Assembly (NCBI GenBank): GCA_019166125.1
Contig: JAHTBO010000005.1
Span: forward strand, 114,175 to 178,174
DNA: 64,000 nucleotides
Source: Alcaligenaceae bacterium CGII-47
GTDB lineage: Bacteria > Pseudomonadota > Gammaproteobacteria > Burkholderiales > Burkholderiaceae_B
Direction: 5' to 3'
Part shown: piece after piece, positions 16,949 to 26,165 of the stretch
How the letters are laid out: the number at the start of each line of letters is the position of its first letter
Numbering within the stretch: position 1 is the stretch's first letter
The notes under the pieces: generated by a model
Seen by the model: the letters and a program-made list of their open reading frames with translations, nothing else
Database searches by the model: none
Told to the model about the DNA's origin: nothing
Translations under genes and position numbers: made by a program

Positions 16949-17896
16949 ATGAACCCTATGCACTGTACAAAAGACGCCGAATCGGCATCTGCAAGCCGCT
17001 CAGCGCGTCATGTTTTTTGGACGGGGTTCATTCTTGCCGGCTTGGGCGCGGTGTTGTTTTCCGCCAAGGCGATTGTCGCCAAGCTTATGTACCGGTATGG
17101 CGTCGACGCACTGGATGTTATTGGCTTTCGTATGATGCTGGCCTTGCCTTTTTTTGCTGTGGTGGCTTGGTTTCAGGCGCAGCGTGCCCGGCGTGGCGAG
17201 CTCGAGCGGCTGGGGATACGCGATGGCCTACATATCGTCGTACTGGGTTTTATCGGTTATTACCTGTCGAGCTTTCTCGATTTTTTGGGCTTGCAGACGA
17301 TCTCGGCAGGCCTAGAGCGTTTAATCCTGTTCCTTGCCCCAACCTTTGTCCTCCTGTTTTCAGCCTATTTTCTTAAACGCGCTATTTCTACCAAACAATG
17401 GGTTGCCATGGGTTTGGCTTATTTTGGCGTGGCGCTGGTGTTTTGGGATGATTTGTCCCTGAGCGGCGAGGGTGTAATTCTGGGTTCGATGTTTGTGCTG
17501 GGTGCCGCCTTATCGTATTCAATTTATCTGATTGGCTCGGGTGAGCTCATCGAGCGTGTCACCGCGACGCGGCTCGTGGCCTATGCCATGTCTGTCTCTG
17601 CGCTGATCACGATGGTGCATTTCTTTCTGGTTAAGGGGATAGGGGGGCTAGACCAGGGGATGCCTGTGTATGAACTGTCGATGATTCACGCCGTGGTCAA
17701 TACCGTCCTCCCGACCTTTATGATTATGTGGTCGGTGGCGCGTATCGGCGCGCCGATGACGGCCCAACTGGGCCTGATCGGGCCGGTATCGATCCTGTTT
17801 CTTGCCTATTGGTTCCTGGGTGAGCCCATTACGTCCCTGCAAATCCTTGGGACGCTATTTGTCGCTGCAGGCGCCACGGTTCTCGGTAAACGTTAG
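16949..17896 (+). CDS. EamA/DMT family permease
   Basis: A 315-residue inner-membrane protein with ten hydrophobic segments in two EamA halves. The first half begins FWTGFILAGLGAVLFSAKAIVAKLMY; the second contains ILGSMFVLGAALSYSIYLIG and closes with FLGEPITSLQILGTLFVAAGATVL, a typical DMT ending. The family exports amino acids, nucleosides or other metabolites; the substrate is unknown. It is divergent from the MarR regulator, so it may share the control region at 16895. Met4 (16958) is an alternative start. The end overlaps the convergent LysR gene by four bases. Confidence 0.88.
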   Translation: MNPMHCTKDAESASASRSARHVFWTGFILAGLGAVLFSAKAIVAKLMYRYGVDALDVIGFRMMLALPFFAVVAWFQAQRARRGELERLGIRDGLHIVVLGFIGYYLSSFLDFLGLQTISAGLERLILFLAPTFVLLFSAYFLKRAISTKQWVAMGLAYFGVALVFWDDLSLSGEGVILGSMFVLGAALSYSIYLIGSGELIERVTATRLVAYAMSVSALITMVHFFLVKGIGGLDQGMPVYELSMIHAVVNTVLPTFMIMWSVARIGAPMTAQLGLIGPVSILFLAYWFLGEPITSLQILGTLFVAAGATVLGKR

Positions 17897-18807
17897 GTGC
17901 CGAGCTGATCCTTGGCGGCTGCCTCGTATCCAGGCCCTTGTATCGAGTGTATAAAGGCGTCGATCAATGTGCCCCGATATCGGCTGCGATGCAGCACGAT
18001 AGACAGGCGCCGATCCAGGTTTAAAAATGGCGTATGCAGCACCGTCAGTCGTCCTGTTGCGACGACGTCCAGCGTGGCGGCGTAGGGGAGGCAGGCAATG
18101 CCCAGGCCTGCGACGACAGCCTGCTTGATCGCTTCAATCTGACCGAGCTCCAGCAGAATTCGACCACTGGGTAACGCCGTCAATGCTTGTTCAGTCAGCG
18201 TACGTGTCGCCGATCCGCGCTCACGCAGAATCCATTGTGCACCCGCAAAATGCTCTGGACGTAGGGCCGCCTCGTGCGCCAGCGGGTGCGAAGGCGAGGC
18301 GCAGACCACGAGCGCGTCGTTGCGCCAGGTGAACGCTTCGAGCTGTGGATGGTTGACTGGGCCTTCGACGCAGGCCAGATCAACCGTGTATTCAAGGAGC
18401 TTATCGGTGATTTCGCGGGTGTTGCCCACATCGAGTTGTAAAGAGACCATAGGATATTGACGCACGAATGGCCCCAGTAGTTCCCCCACCAGGTAATTTC
18501 CAACGGTGTTGCTGGCGCCGATACGCAGCTCACCAGTGAGCGCTGTCGAGGTGCCGTGGCGCAGCATGTCTCGCATACGTTCGATGATTTCCTGCGCCTG
18601 GGGCAAGAGCTCGCGTCCGCGCGCGTTCAGTGCGATGCGACCTCGTTCGCGATCAAATAGTGGCGCGCCCAACTGCCGCTCGAGTTCGGCGAGGGCCATG
18701 CTGACGGCAGGTTGGGTGAGATGGATCTGTTCGGCCGCCCCACGCACGCTGCCGCAGGCTGCAATCGTGACAAAGACTTCGATTTGCCGAGTGCTGAGTT
18801 TGATCAT
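17893..18807 (-). CDS. LysR family regulator, YeiE-like
   Basis: A 304-residue LysR regulator with an N-terminal winged helix (TRQIEVFVTIAACGSVRGAAEQIHLTQPAVSMALAELERQLGAPLFDR) and a C-terminal effector domain. Its divergent neighbour is a YeiH-family transporter; in enterobacteria the LysR protein YeiE is likewise paired with YeiH. The shared 128-base AT-rich gap (18808-18935) is the likely binding region. Sulfite or another sulfur anion is a plausible effector, from the YeiE literature and YeiH context rather than from this sequence. Confidence 0.87.
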   Translation of the reverse strand: MIKLSTRQIEVFVTIAACGSVRGAAEQIHLTQPAVSMALAELERQLGAPLFDRERGRIALNARGRELLPQAQEIIERMRDMLRHGTSTALTGELRIGASNTVGNYLVGELLGPFVRQYPMVSLQLDVGNTREITDKLLEYTVDLACVEGPVNHPQLEAFTWRNDALVVCASPSHPLAHEAALRPEHFAGAQWILRERGSATRTLTEQALTALPSGRILLELGQIEAIKQAVVAGLGIACLPYAATLDVVATGRLTVLHTPFLNLDRRLSIVLHRSRYRGTLIDAFIHSIQGPGYEAAAKDQLGT

Positions 18808-18935
18808 GAGAAATTATATTGTTCTGTCATAAATAAATTTTATATCATCATTAAGAATTAATGAATTTTCTTATTGTATAAGCATCCATAAAATGACATT
18901 TGCTTATGAATTTATGATCTAACGGTTCTTTCAAT

Positions 18936-20015
18936 ATGCCTCATGCTTCGTCTATTGCTCGCCCTGCCGTCGCCCCTGCGGGCGGGCGCTGGTCCAGATT
19001 GTTCCGGGACGCTGCGCAGACTGGGGGACGTACGCCCTCTCGGCTGTATGGGGTGGGTTTAGTCGCTGCTCTGGCGGTCTTGGCCTGGCGATTCGGCATA
19101 TGGATGCCATTGGTGGGAGGGCCGGTCTTCGGGATTCTGTTGGGCATGTTGGTGCGCAACACCGTGGGTGTATCACTGGTTTTCGCCCCTGGCGTAGCGT
19201 TCAGTGCGCGTCAGGTGCTGCAGTGGTCGATCGTAGGCCTGGGTTTCGGTTTGAGCCTGCAGCAGGTTGTGCAGACCGGCTCCTCGTCACTGATGGTCAC
19301 GGGTGTGACGCTCACCGTGGCCTTTGTCTCAGCCTGGTGGATGGGTCGCTGCTTAGGCCTGTCGGGCCACCTAAAAACCTTGATTGGTGTTGGGACGGCT
19401 ATTTGTGGCGGCTCAGCGATCGCGGCCGTCGCGCCGATCATCAAGCCTGATGATCACGATACAGCACTCGCGATTTCAACGATTTTTTTGTTTAATGTCG
19501 TGGCAGTATTATTGTTCCCACTGCTCGGGCATATGTTCGGCATGAGTGATCTGGGTTTTGGCTTATGGGCCGGCACGGCGATCAATGACACCTCGTCGGT
19601 GGTCGCAGCCGGCTATAGCTACAGCACAGCGGCGGGCGATTACGCTACGATTGTCAAGCTCACACGTGCCACCATGATCATCCCTGTGTGTCTGGTTCTG
19701 GCGGTATGGGTTGCCTGGCGTGCGCGCAACGGCGCTGGTGGTGTATCGCTTGGGCGAATATTCCCCTGGTTCATCCTGTGGTTTTTGGTCGCCTCAGGCA
19801 TTCAGTCCATGGGTTGGGTGCCGGCTCTCTTGGCTGCGCCCTTACATACTCTCGCTCAGTTCCTCATCGTTATGGCATTGACCGCTATCGGTCTGTCATC
19901 CGATCTGCGGCGGATGGCCCGTGCGGGCGCGCGACCCCTGCTGCTCGGGCTAGGGGTCTGGATGGCGGTCTCGCTGAGCAGTCTGGCGATGCAGGCCATC
20001 ACGGGCACCTGGTAA
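18936..20015 (+). CDS. YeiH/YadS-type putative sulfate exporter family transporter
   Basis: A 359-residue membrane protein with roughly ten hydrophobic segments. The family hallmark is IGVGTAICGGSAIAAVAPIIKPDD (about residues 145-170), with a second conserved loop GLWAGTAINDTSSVVAAGYSYS (about 210). Members are annotated as putative sulfate or sulfite exporters, and some belong to sulfonate degradation operons. It is divergent from the LysR gene, and the pair probably forms a self-contained regulated export unit. Confidence 0.9.
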   Translation: MPHASSIARPAVAPAGGRWSRLFRDAAQTGGRTPSRLYGVGLVAALAVLAWRFGIWMPLVGGPVFGILLGMLVRNTVGVSLVFAPGVAFSARQVLQWSIVGLGFGLSLQQVVQTGSSSLMVTGVTLTVAFVSAWWMGRCLGLSGHLKTLIGVGTAICGGSAIAAVAPIIKPDDHDTALAISTIFLFNVVAVLLFPLLGHMFGMSDLGFGLWAGTAINDTSSVVAAGYSYSTAAGDYATIVKLTRATMIIPVCLVLAVWVAWRARNGAGGVSLGRIFPWFILWFLVASGIQSMGWVPALLAAPLHTLAQFLIVMALTAIGLSSDLRRMARAGARPLLLGLGVWMAVSLSSLAMQAITGTW

Positions 20016-20029
20016 TCAGGCGAACCTGA

Positions 20030-20404
20030 TCAGGCAAACCACGACAATGAGTCGTGGTTGATCGCCACACCCACGATATAAGCGAACACGGCCACGGCGA
20101 TGAGGGCGGCGGTGGCACGTGTGCCTCGCGTCTTGCCGCGCTTGATTGCAATGGTACCGACACCGATATAGACAATCAGCAAGACAATCTTGGTGAGAAT
20201 CCAGGGCTGCTCGGGTCCGATCATGATCGCCAGGATGACACCACACACCAGCAATACGGTATCGATAATATGCGGCAGGATCTTGACGACCCGCTTGTGC
20301 AGCAGGCCGTTCTCAGTCACCGACCAAATGGCTCGCGTGATAAATAGAATAATGCTTAGCGTGGCCGCGCTCATATGGAGTTGCTTGACCAGAAAATAAT
20401 CCAT
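20030..20404 (-). CDS. SirB2 family inner-membrane protein
   Basis: A 124-residue protein with four hydrophobic segments, matching SirB2/YchQ: MDYFLVKQLHMSAATLSI at the start, ILPHIIDTVLLVCGVILAIMI in the middle and a late AVFAYIVGVAINHDSL. Function is not established in the family. ATG 20404 is chosen because GAGGT lies 7 bases upstream; a start four codons earlier (20416) is possible but would use that element as coding sequence. It follows the ABC exporter gene by 52 bases on the other side, in the same direction. Confidence 0.82.
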   Translation of the reverse strand: MDYFLVKQLHMSAATLSIILFITRAIWSVTENGLLHKRVVKILPHIIDTVLLVCGVILAIMIGPEQPWILTKIVLLIVYIGVGTIAIKRGKTRGTRATAALIAVAVFAYIVGVAINHDSLSWFA

Positions 20405-20468
20405 CTCGTACCTCATAACGAATCAGCCAGCAGTGTACCGTGTGCGGTCCATGGCCTTAAAGTCAGCA

Positions 20469-22283
20469 TCAGGAAATGGGCTCAAGGGTCCAGGTACCCG
20501 TGCCCCCGCCCGTGAGTGTGAGTCGCATGGTGTGATAGCGTTGGAGCGTGCTGCGATGCCCGACGCTGACTAGTCTCATGTCAGGCAGTTCTTGGCGGAT
20601 CAGACTGTACATGGCGTCTTCCAACCCTTCATCCATGGCTGAAGTCGCCTCATCGAGAAAGGCGACGGCAGGCCGAGCCAGAAGCAGGCGACCGAATGCC
20701 AGTCGTTGCTGTTCACCCAGGGATAGGATATTGCCCCAATGATCGGTCTCGTCGAGCCGCTCGCAGAGATGACCGAGCTGGACCTGGCGCAGGATGTCCT
20801 GATCGTGCTGCGTGTCATAGGGGGTAACGCCCGCTGCATCGGCCGCCACCATATGGGGGTAGTGCAAGGCATCGCGCAGGCTGCCTAAGGGCAGATAAGG
20901 TTTTTGGGATAGAAATAGTGTGTCCTCGGCCGGGCGCACGATTTGTCCTTCACCATAGGGCCAGATGCCTGCGATCATACGCAGCAAGGTGGTCTTGCCG
21001 GCGCCTGACGGCCCGCGTATCAGAAGCGGTTCGCCCGGCTCGACCTCCAGACTGAGGTCGTGCAATAGCGGGGCATTGTTGGGTGTACGGATGCTGACGC
21101 TCTCTACGGCGAGCCTGGGTCCATCCTCTCGGGCCTTGGGTAGGGATAGGCCGTGCGAGATATCGATGACGTCGTTAAATCCGGTTAAACGGTCTAGCGT
21201 GGCACGATACGTGGCAAAGTTGTCATAGGCGTTACGAAAGAATGATAGATTGTCCTGTAGCCGCCCAAATGCCTGAGCGGTCTGGATCAGGTCGCCCAGA
21301 CTGATTTGCTTGGAAAAAAACCGGCTTGCCTGGATGATGAAGGGAAACACGACCGCAGTCTGGGTGATGGCGAAGTTAAACCCCAGAAATTTCAATGAAC
21401 GATAGATGATGTCCCAGGCATTGTTTATGACGCGTGCAAACCACTTGCGCAGCGCACTTCCTTCAACTTTTTCGCCAGCATAAAAAGCAATGCTCTCGGC
21501 GTATTCGCGCACACGCACCAAGGCATAACGATAGTCGGCGTTGTATTGCTCATTGAGAAAGTTCAGGCGGATCAGTGGCCGTCCGATCCAGATAGCCAGA
21601 ATCGTGGCGATGAACACATAAATAAACACCAGAAATACCATGCCACGTGGAATTTCCAGGCCAAATACTGACATCGGGCCAGACAGACCCCATAAGATCG
21701 CGGTAAACGCGATGGTCGAGACCAGTGCATTGATGACGCCCACCGCAAGCGTCATGGAGTCCTGGGCAAAGCTCGTGATGTCTTGCTGAATTCGTTGGTC
21801 CGGGTTATCTGCCAGGTGACTGAGTTGTTGTGTGCGGTAATACGCCTGGCGGTCCATCCAGCGGGTCAGCAGCGTTTCGTTCAGCCAGTTGCGCCAGTGG
21901 ATGGTGAATGCCTGCTGAACATAAAAATCGAATAAGGATCGCAGGACGTGGATGCTTGCCAGAATCGCAAATAGCAGCATCGCGAACCAAAATTGCGGTG
22001 CATCCAATTCCTGTAACGCCGTATACATGGTGTTGTACCAGTTTGAAAACAGTACATCCAGCCTCACCGCACCCAACGTCAGCAGCAGAATGAGTGCAAG
22101 CCCGGCAAGAGGTCGCCAACTGCGCCGTGGCGAAAAATAGCCTGCGCTAAGGTTCCAGAACTGCCGTCCCCAACGTGTAAAGCGCACCAGACACCAGATC
22201 GTGGCAGCGGCAAGAATTAGGGTCAGGGCGTAGGCTTTAACCAGCCATAAGCCGCTCTCGATGAGGACGTGGTTCCAATCCAT
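20469..22283 (-). CDS. ABC transporter with fused membrane and ATPase domains, SbmA/BacA-YddA type
   Basis: A 604-residue half-transporter of the ABC_membrane_2 group. The N-terminal membrane domain (to about residue 320) has the SbmA/BacA-like pattern WRNWLNETLLTRWMDRQAYYR and LADNPDQRIQQDI. The ATPase domain follows with Walker A RGPSGAGKTTLLRMIAG, signature LSLGEQQRLAFGR and Walker B PAVAFLDEATSAMDEG. It should act as a homodimer in the inner membrane. Relatives move cobalamin, peptides or lipids; the substrate here is unknown. Confidence 0.88.
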   Translation of the reverse strand: MDWNHVLIESGLWLVKAYALTLILAAATIWCLVRFTRWGRQFWNLSAGYFSPRRSWRPLAGLALILLLTLGAVRLDVLFSNWYNTMYTALQELDAPQFWFAMLLFAILASIHVLRSLFDFYVQQAFTIHWRNWLNETLLTRWMDRQAYYRTQQLSHLADNPDQRIQQDITSFAQDSMTLAVGVINALVSTIAFTAILWGLSGPMSVFGLEIPRGMVFLVFIYVFIATILAIWIGRPLIRLNFLNEQYNADYRYALVRVREYAESIAFYAGEKVEGSALRKWFARVINNAWDIIYRSLKFLGFNFAITQTAVVFPFIIQASRFFSKQISLGDLIQTAQAFGRLQDNLSFFRNAYDNFATYRATLDRLTGFNDVIDISHGLSLPKAREDGPRLAVESVSIRTPNNAPLLHDLSLEVEPGEPLLIRGPSGAGKTTLLRMIAGIWPYGEGQIVRPAEDTLFLSQKPYLPLGSLRDALHYPHMVAADAAGVTPYDTQHDQDILRQVQLGHLCERLDETDHWGNILSLGEQQRLAFGRLLLARPAVAFLDEATSAMDEGLEDAMYSLIRQELPDMRLVSVGHRSTLQRYHTMRLTLTGGGTGTWTLEPIS

Positions 22284-22341
22284 GGTGTCTTGTTATCCTT
22301 ATTAGATGGGGGGTTACCGCCAGGCATTTTAAGGGGGATCG

Positions 22342-22779
22342 CTAAACACCGATATCCTCATTCCAGAGTTCTGGGTGCTCGGCGATAAAACGACGCATCA
22401 TTGCCAGGCATTCCGCATCCTGTAAAACCTCGATCTGGACGCCACGCGCACGCAATAAGTCCTCTGCACCCATAAAGCTTTGATTCTCGCCAACGACCAC
22501 ACGCGGGATACCGTATAGCAGAATTGTGCCGCTGCACATGACGCAGGGCGACAGGGTGGTGTAGAGCACCGATTCGCGATAGACCTGGGCGGGCTGTCGG
22601 CCAGCGTTCTCGAGCGCGTCCATTTCGCCGTGCAGGATCGCACTGCCTTTTTGTACACGTTGATTGTGGCCTCGGCCAATAATTTTTCCCTGGTGCTCAA
22701 TGACCGAACCGATAGGGATTCCGCCCTCGGCCAATCCTTTGCGTGCTTCTTCGATCGCTGCTTGCATCAATGCATTCAT
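22342..22779 (-). CDS. Nucleoside/cytosine deaminase, yeast FCY1-type
   Basis: A 145-residue zinc hydrolase of the cytidine deaminase fold. Zinc ligands and proton shuttle are visible: HGE (His50, Glu52) and PCVMC (Cys79, Cys82). Beyond these motifs it resembles the yeast cytosine deaminase throughout: GGIPIGSVIEHQGKIIGRGHN, QKGSAILHGEMDALENAGR, LYTTLSPC, YGIPRVVVGEN and the C-terminal W.EDIG, which covers the yeast active site. The expected reaction is cytosine to uracil plus ammonia. This enzyme is unrelated to the bacterial amidohydrolase CodA. It lies 46 bases after panD in the same direction. Confidence 0.85.
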   Translation of the reverse strand: MNALMQAAIEEARKGLAEGGIPIGSVIEHQGKIIGRGHNQRVQKGSAILHGEMDALENAGRQPAQVYRESVLYTTLSPCVMCSGTILLYGIPRVVVGENQSFMGAEDLLRARGVQIEVLQDAECLAMMRRFIAEHPELWNEDIGV

Positions 22780-22825
22780 GATTTGTCTCCTTGATTGTGT
22801 TTTCCTAGCGCCCAGCTCTGCCGGC

Positions 22826-23239
22826 TTAGTCGAAATGTACGATCTCGAAGGTCAGGCGGTTCTGTTCGTCGCGGCCCACAGCGTAGCCCAGGCGTTCCTG
22901 GATTGAGTTATCAGGATTAAAGGTGAGGATGATGGGCTTGAGTGCTTCGAGTTCCTGCTCGGTGATATACACCGCGTTGCAGATGATGACCTCATCACCG
23001 CGCTGGCACGTACGCGCCGCAGCGCCATTCAGGATGCAACAGCGCGAGCCGCGTTCACCATAAATCACGTAGGTGCTCAGGCGTGCGCCTGAATTCTTGT
23101 TCCAGATGTCTACAAACTCCATCGGCAAAATACCAGCGGCCTCACAGTGATCCGGATCCAGCGTGATCGAGCCGTGATAATCCAGATCAGCACCCGTCAC
23201 ACGGATGCCATGCAGCTTTGCACATACAACTTTTCTCAC
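22826..23239 (-). CDS. panD: Aspartate 1-decarboxylase
   Basis: A 137-residue PanD, converting L-aspartate to beta-alanine for pantothenate synthesis. The self-cleavage site is YHGSITLD (Gly23-Ser24), where the serine becomes the pyruvoyl group. Other family segments are [16 protein letters not shown] at the N-terminus and [20 protein letters not shown] with the processing-loop residues. It is about ten residues longer than the E. coli protein at the C-terminus. It is transcribed leftward, divergent from the SulP gene, with the cytosine deaminase directly behind it. Confidence 0.95.
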   Translation of the reverse strand: MRKVVCAKLHGIRVTGADLDYHGSITLDPDHCEAAGILPMEFVDIWNKNSGARLSTYVIYGERGSRCCILNGAAARTCQRGDEVIICNAVYITEQELEALKPIILTFNPDNSIQERLGYAVGRDEQNRLTFEIVHFD

Positions 23240-23287
23240 GATAATCCTAGGTTAGCGTTAAATGCGCGCTATTTTAGCCTTGCCACT

Positions 23288-23313
23288 GTCTATAATGTTC
23301 GATCTTATTAGAC
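23288..23313 (+). promoter_or_regulatory. Possible -10 box (TATAAT) within an imperfect inverted repeat before the SulP gene
   Basis: TATAAT at 23291-23296 lies 26 bases before the SulP start. It is embedded in a partial palindrome whose outer arms GTCTA and TAGAC are exact. No good -35 hexamer is visible at standard spacing. The arrangement would suit a repressor covering the -10 region. Confidence 0.35.
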
Positions 23314-23322
23314 GGTGAAATC

Positions 23323-24981
23323 ATGTTTGTTATGCGTGAGGCCTGGCGGGCCGGCTTGTTGGCCCCACAGCACTGGTTATCCAATATTATTGCGGGTGTC
23401 ATCGTTGGTGTCGTCGCCTTGCCCTTGGCCATGGCATTTGCCATCGCCTCGGGTGTCAAGCCCGAGCAGGGGATCTACACGGCCATCATAGCGGGCCTGG
23501 CTGTATCAGTGTTGGGCGGCAGTCGCGTGCAGATTGCTGGTCCGACCGGGGCATTTATCGTTATTCTCTCGGGTATCGTCGCCCAGCACGGTGTCGATGG
23601 CCTGCAGATTGCCACGCTGATGGCGGGCATCATTTTGTTTTTTTTTGGTGTGGCGCGTATGGGGGCGGTTATCCGCTACATTCCCGCACCCGTCATCATA
23701 GGATTCACAGCGGGGATCGGGGTCATTATCTGGGTGGGGCAGTGGCAGGATTTCTTTGGCTTGCCGGTCGCTTCCGGGCAGTACTTTCATCAAAAATTCT
23801 GGGCCTTGCTCCAGGTCTTCCCCCAGCTCGATCCGGCAACGACCTTGCTCGGTTTGCTTTCGCTGGCCTTAGTCGTGGGCGTGCATCACATCCCGTATTG
23901 CCAACGTGTGCCAGGCCCCTTGCTCGCGCTTATCGTGGTGACGCTGATTCAGGGCGTATTCCAGTTTGAGCATGTGGCCACCATAGGCAGCACATTTGGC
24001 GAGATCCCGCGTGGGCTCCCCAGCTTTGTCTGGCCGCAAATGAGCCTGGACCGGGTACTGAGTCTGGTTGGTCCCGCATTTGCGATTGCCATGCTCGGCG
24101 CAATTGAATCGCTCTTGTCGGCCGTGGTGGCCGATAGCATGGCGGGTACGCGTCATGACTCTAATCAGGAGTTAATCGGCCAGGGGATCGCTAATGTGCT
24201 CTCGCCTTTGTTTGGTGGTATTGCGGCGACCGGGGCGATTGCGCGTACGGCGACTAATATCCGCAATGGCGGCACCAGCCCGCTTGCGGGTATTGTTCAT
24301 GTTCTGACGCTTGTTCTGGTTCTGATTCTACTGGCTCCCTTAGCCAAAAACATTCCATTGGCCACCCTGGCTGCGGTGCTCTTCGTTGTTGCCTGGAACA
24401 TGAGTGAGGCACCGAGGTTTATCCGTCTGGTGCGTCGTGCGCCGCGCGCCGATGTGGTGATTCTGCTGGTGACCTTTGGGCTGACTGTCTTTGCTGATTT
24501 GGTGGTTGCCGTCAATATCGGTGTTGTGCTGGCCGTCTTGCATTTTCTGCGGCGCACCGCTGATAGCGTAGAAGTGCATGCCGAAACCGAGGCGCAGTTG
24601 CAGCGTGAATTCATGTATGCCGGATTCACGAATTTACCCACGGGTGTCGAGGTCTATCGCTTGGATGGACCGTTCTTTTTTGCCGCAATCGAGCGGTTTC
24701 GCCATTCACTTGAGGGCTCGCGCGCACCCGTGCTTATTTTGCGTATGGATCATGTTCCATTTGTTGATGCGACCGCCTTACAGAGTCTTGATGAGGCCGC
24801 GCAGGTGCTGCAGGCGCGTGGCGTGCGGGTGATGATCACCGGCGCCAATGCGCTGGTCACGCGTAAGCTCGATCGCATGGGGCTGCGTGAACGTCTGGGG
24901 CGGGATAATCTGCAGCATGAGTTCATGCAGGCCATCGCCGTGCTCAGGGATGCAGCACCCAGTCAGCCTGTAGCGCCGTAA
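23323..24981 (+). CDS. SulP family anion transporter with STAS domain
   Basis: A 552-residue inner-membrane protein. The membrane part has the SulP pattern: NIIAGVIVGVVALPLAMAFAIASGV at residues 20-45, then IYTAIIAGLAVSVLGGSRVQIAGPTGAFIVIL, and ESLLSAVVADSMAGTRHDSNQELIGQGIANVLSPLFGGIAATGAIARTATNI. A cytoplasmic STAS domain ends the protein (about 440-545, with LDGPFFFAAIERF and ILRMDHVPFVDATALQSL). Members transport sulfate, bicarbonate or carboxylates; the substrate is not decided here. Its 3' end overlaps the convergent lipoate-ligase gene by 38 bases. Confidence 0.92.
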   Translation: MFVMREAWRAGLLAPQHWLSNIIAGVIVGVVALPLAMAFAIASGVKPEQGIYTAIIAGLAVSVLGGSRVQIAGPTGAFIVILSGIVAQHGVDGLQIATLMAGIILFFFGVARMGAVIRYIPAPVIIGFTAGIGVIIWVGQWQDFFGLPVASGQYFHQKFWALLQVFPQLDPATTLLGLLSLALVVGVHHIPYCQRVPGPLLALIVVTLIQGVFQFEHVATIGSTFGEIPRGLPSFVWPQMSLDRVLSLVGPAFAIAMLGAIESLLSAVVADSMAGTRHDSNQELIGQGIANVLSPLFGGIAATGAIARTATNIRNGGTSPLAGIVHVLTLVLVLILLAPLAKNIPLATLAAVLFVVAWNMSEAPRFIRLVRRAPRADVVILLVTFGLTVFADLVVAVNIGVVLAVLHFLRRTADSVEVHAETEAQLQREFMYAGFTNLPTGVEVYRLDGPFFFAAIERFRHSLEGSRAPVLILRMDHVPFVDATALQSLDEAAQVLQARGVRVMITGANALVTRKLDRMGLRERLGRDNLQHEFMQAIAVLRDAAPSQPVAP

Positions 24982-25660
24982 TCAGCGCGCTGTAAAGTTG
25001 GACAGAGAAGTCCTGCGCGCCGTTTGCCAGGGCAAGGGTGTCGAGTGAGGCAATGCGCGAGGCCAGATAGCGTCTAGGGTTGCCCAGCGCTGCCTCCAGG
25101 CGATTCGCCTGCTCGGTCAACAGATCGGGGTTGACGTGTGCCAGGATCAAAGCATGGACCAACCCCACTTGGGCGCTTGCTGGGCCGGCTGGAATTTGCC
25201 GCCACACCTGGGCGGTGCCTGCAACCTTGCGCGCGGGCTCGTCCACCGCCAGATTGAATCGCCCATCACAAAATGAACCCTCGACCGCTTGGGCGTGCGT
25301 CTCGATCCCAAAAGTCATGAGTGCTGTCTGGATGATCCGACATATCAGCAGATAGGCGGCTTCTGAATGATCCATGGGGCGTCCCTGCGCGGGAAAGGCC
25401 AGGCTCAGATTCAGGATGCCGGGACCCTGTGGCACGACACCGCCGCCTGATAGGCGTACGGTAATGGGCCAACCGTTTTTGGCGAATGCCGCGCAGACGT
25501 CCTCGAAATGAGGCCAGCGCGTGTAAGTGCGTGGCACAATCAGGCCGGTATTCGTCATCCAGATGCGGGCGACAGGCCCATGGCGCGCCGCGAGCGGGAT
25601 CAGGTCTGAGTCATCGCCAATGTGCAGCGGCGTGGTGCCAGAGATCAGTTTGAAACGCAT
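24944..25660 (-). CDS. Lipoate-protein ligase/octanoyltransferase family protein (LplA-like)
   Basis: A 238-residue protein of the biotin/lipoate ligase fold. It has the glycine-rich VRLSGGGVVPQGPGILNLSL (about residues 68-87) and the DGRFNLAVDEPARKVAGTAQ segment, with the likely catalytic or lipoyl-contact Lys145. The family attaches lipoate or octanoate to the E2 and GcvH proteins. It lies 18 bases behind the TM2 gene, which in turn follows glpK by 19 bases, so it is probably co-transcribed with the glycerol genes. Whether it is a ligase or a transferase cannot be decided from these motifs. Confidence 0.8.
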   Translation of the reverse strand: MRFKLISGTTPLHIGDDSDLIPLAARHGPVARIWMTNTGLIVPRTYTRWPHFEDVCAAFAKNGWPITVRLSGGGVVPQGPGILNLSLAFPAQGRPMDHSEAAYLLICRIIQTALMTFGIETHAQAVEGSFCDGRFNLAVDEPARKVAGTAQVWRQIPAGPASAQVGLVHALILAHVNPDLLTEQANRLEAALGNPRRYLASRIASLDTLALANGAQDFSVQLYSALITALQADWVLHP

Positions 25661-25678
25661 CGCCGTATCTATGCGGCC

Positions 25679-26146
25679 CTATAGAATGGTCGAGGAAAAG
25701 GTCTCGTCATCCATGAATAGGTAACGCACAGCGTCGATCAGGGCAAGGATAAGGGCCAGGGGTGTAAAAACATAAAAGAGGATCAGGTAGCCCACCCCCC
25801 AGCCGATTTGCCCAAGGTAGAAGCGATGGGCGCCCAGCCAGCCAAGGAACACGGCCAGCACGATGGCGATCTTGCGCTGGCTTGAGGGGGTGCTAAGCGT
25901 CTCGCGCCTGGATTTGAGTATCCAGATACTGATCGGAATGGTCAGCACCAAGGCAAGCAGGACCTTGGTGGTGTGCAGTTGCAGATAGGTCAATAGCGCA
26001 GCGAACAGATCGCCGAAATTGCGGATCAGCAGGCCCGAGAGCGCGGATATCCAGGCAAATATCTCTTGGGCGACGGTCTCACCAAAGGTGAGGGCGAGCA
26101 GGATAATAATGAAAATTGCGACGATCAGAATGATGTGCTTGAGCAT
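25679..26146 (-). CDS. TM2 domain-containing membrane protein
   Basis: A 155-residue protein starting MLKHIILIVAIFIIILLALTF. The N-terminal half has hydrophobic helices. The C-terminal half is a TM2 domain: VFLGWLGAHRFYLGQIGWGVGYLILF followed by a second helix ending LIDAVRYLFMDDE. ATG 26146 is chosen because a GGGAG ribosome site lies just upstream and the longer frame (from 26320) runs inside glpK. Function of bacterial TM2 proteins is generally unknown. It sits between glpK and the lipoate ligase gene in the same direction. Confidence 0.8.
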   Translation of the reverse strand: MLKHIILIVAIFIIILLALTFGETVAQEIFAWISALSGLLIRNFGDLFAALLTYLQLHTTKVLLALVLTIPISIWILKSRRETLSTPSSQRKIAIVLAVFLGWLGAHRFYLGQIGWGVGYLILFYVFTPLALILALIDAVRYLFMDDETFSSTIL

Positions 26147-26165
26147 ATGGGCTCCCGAGATGGCC

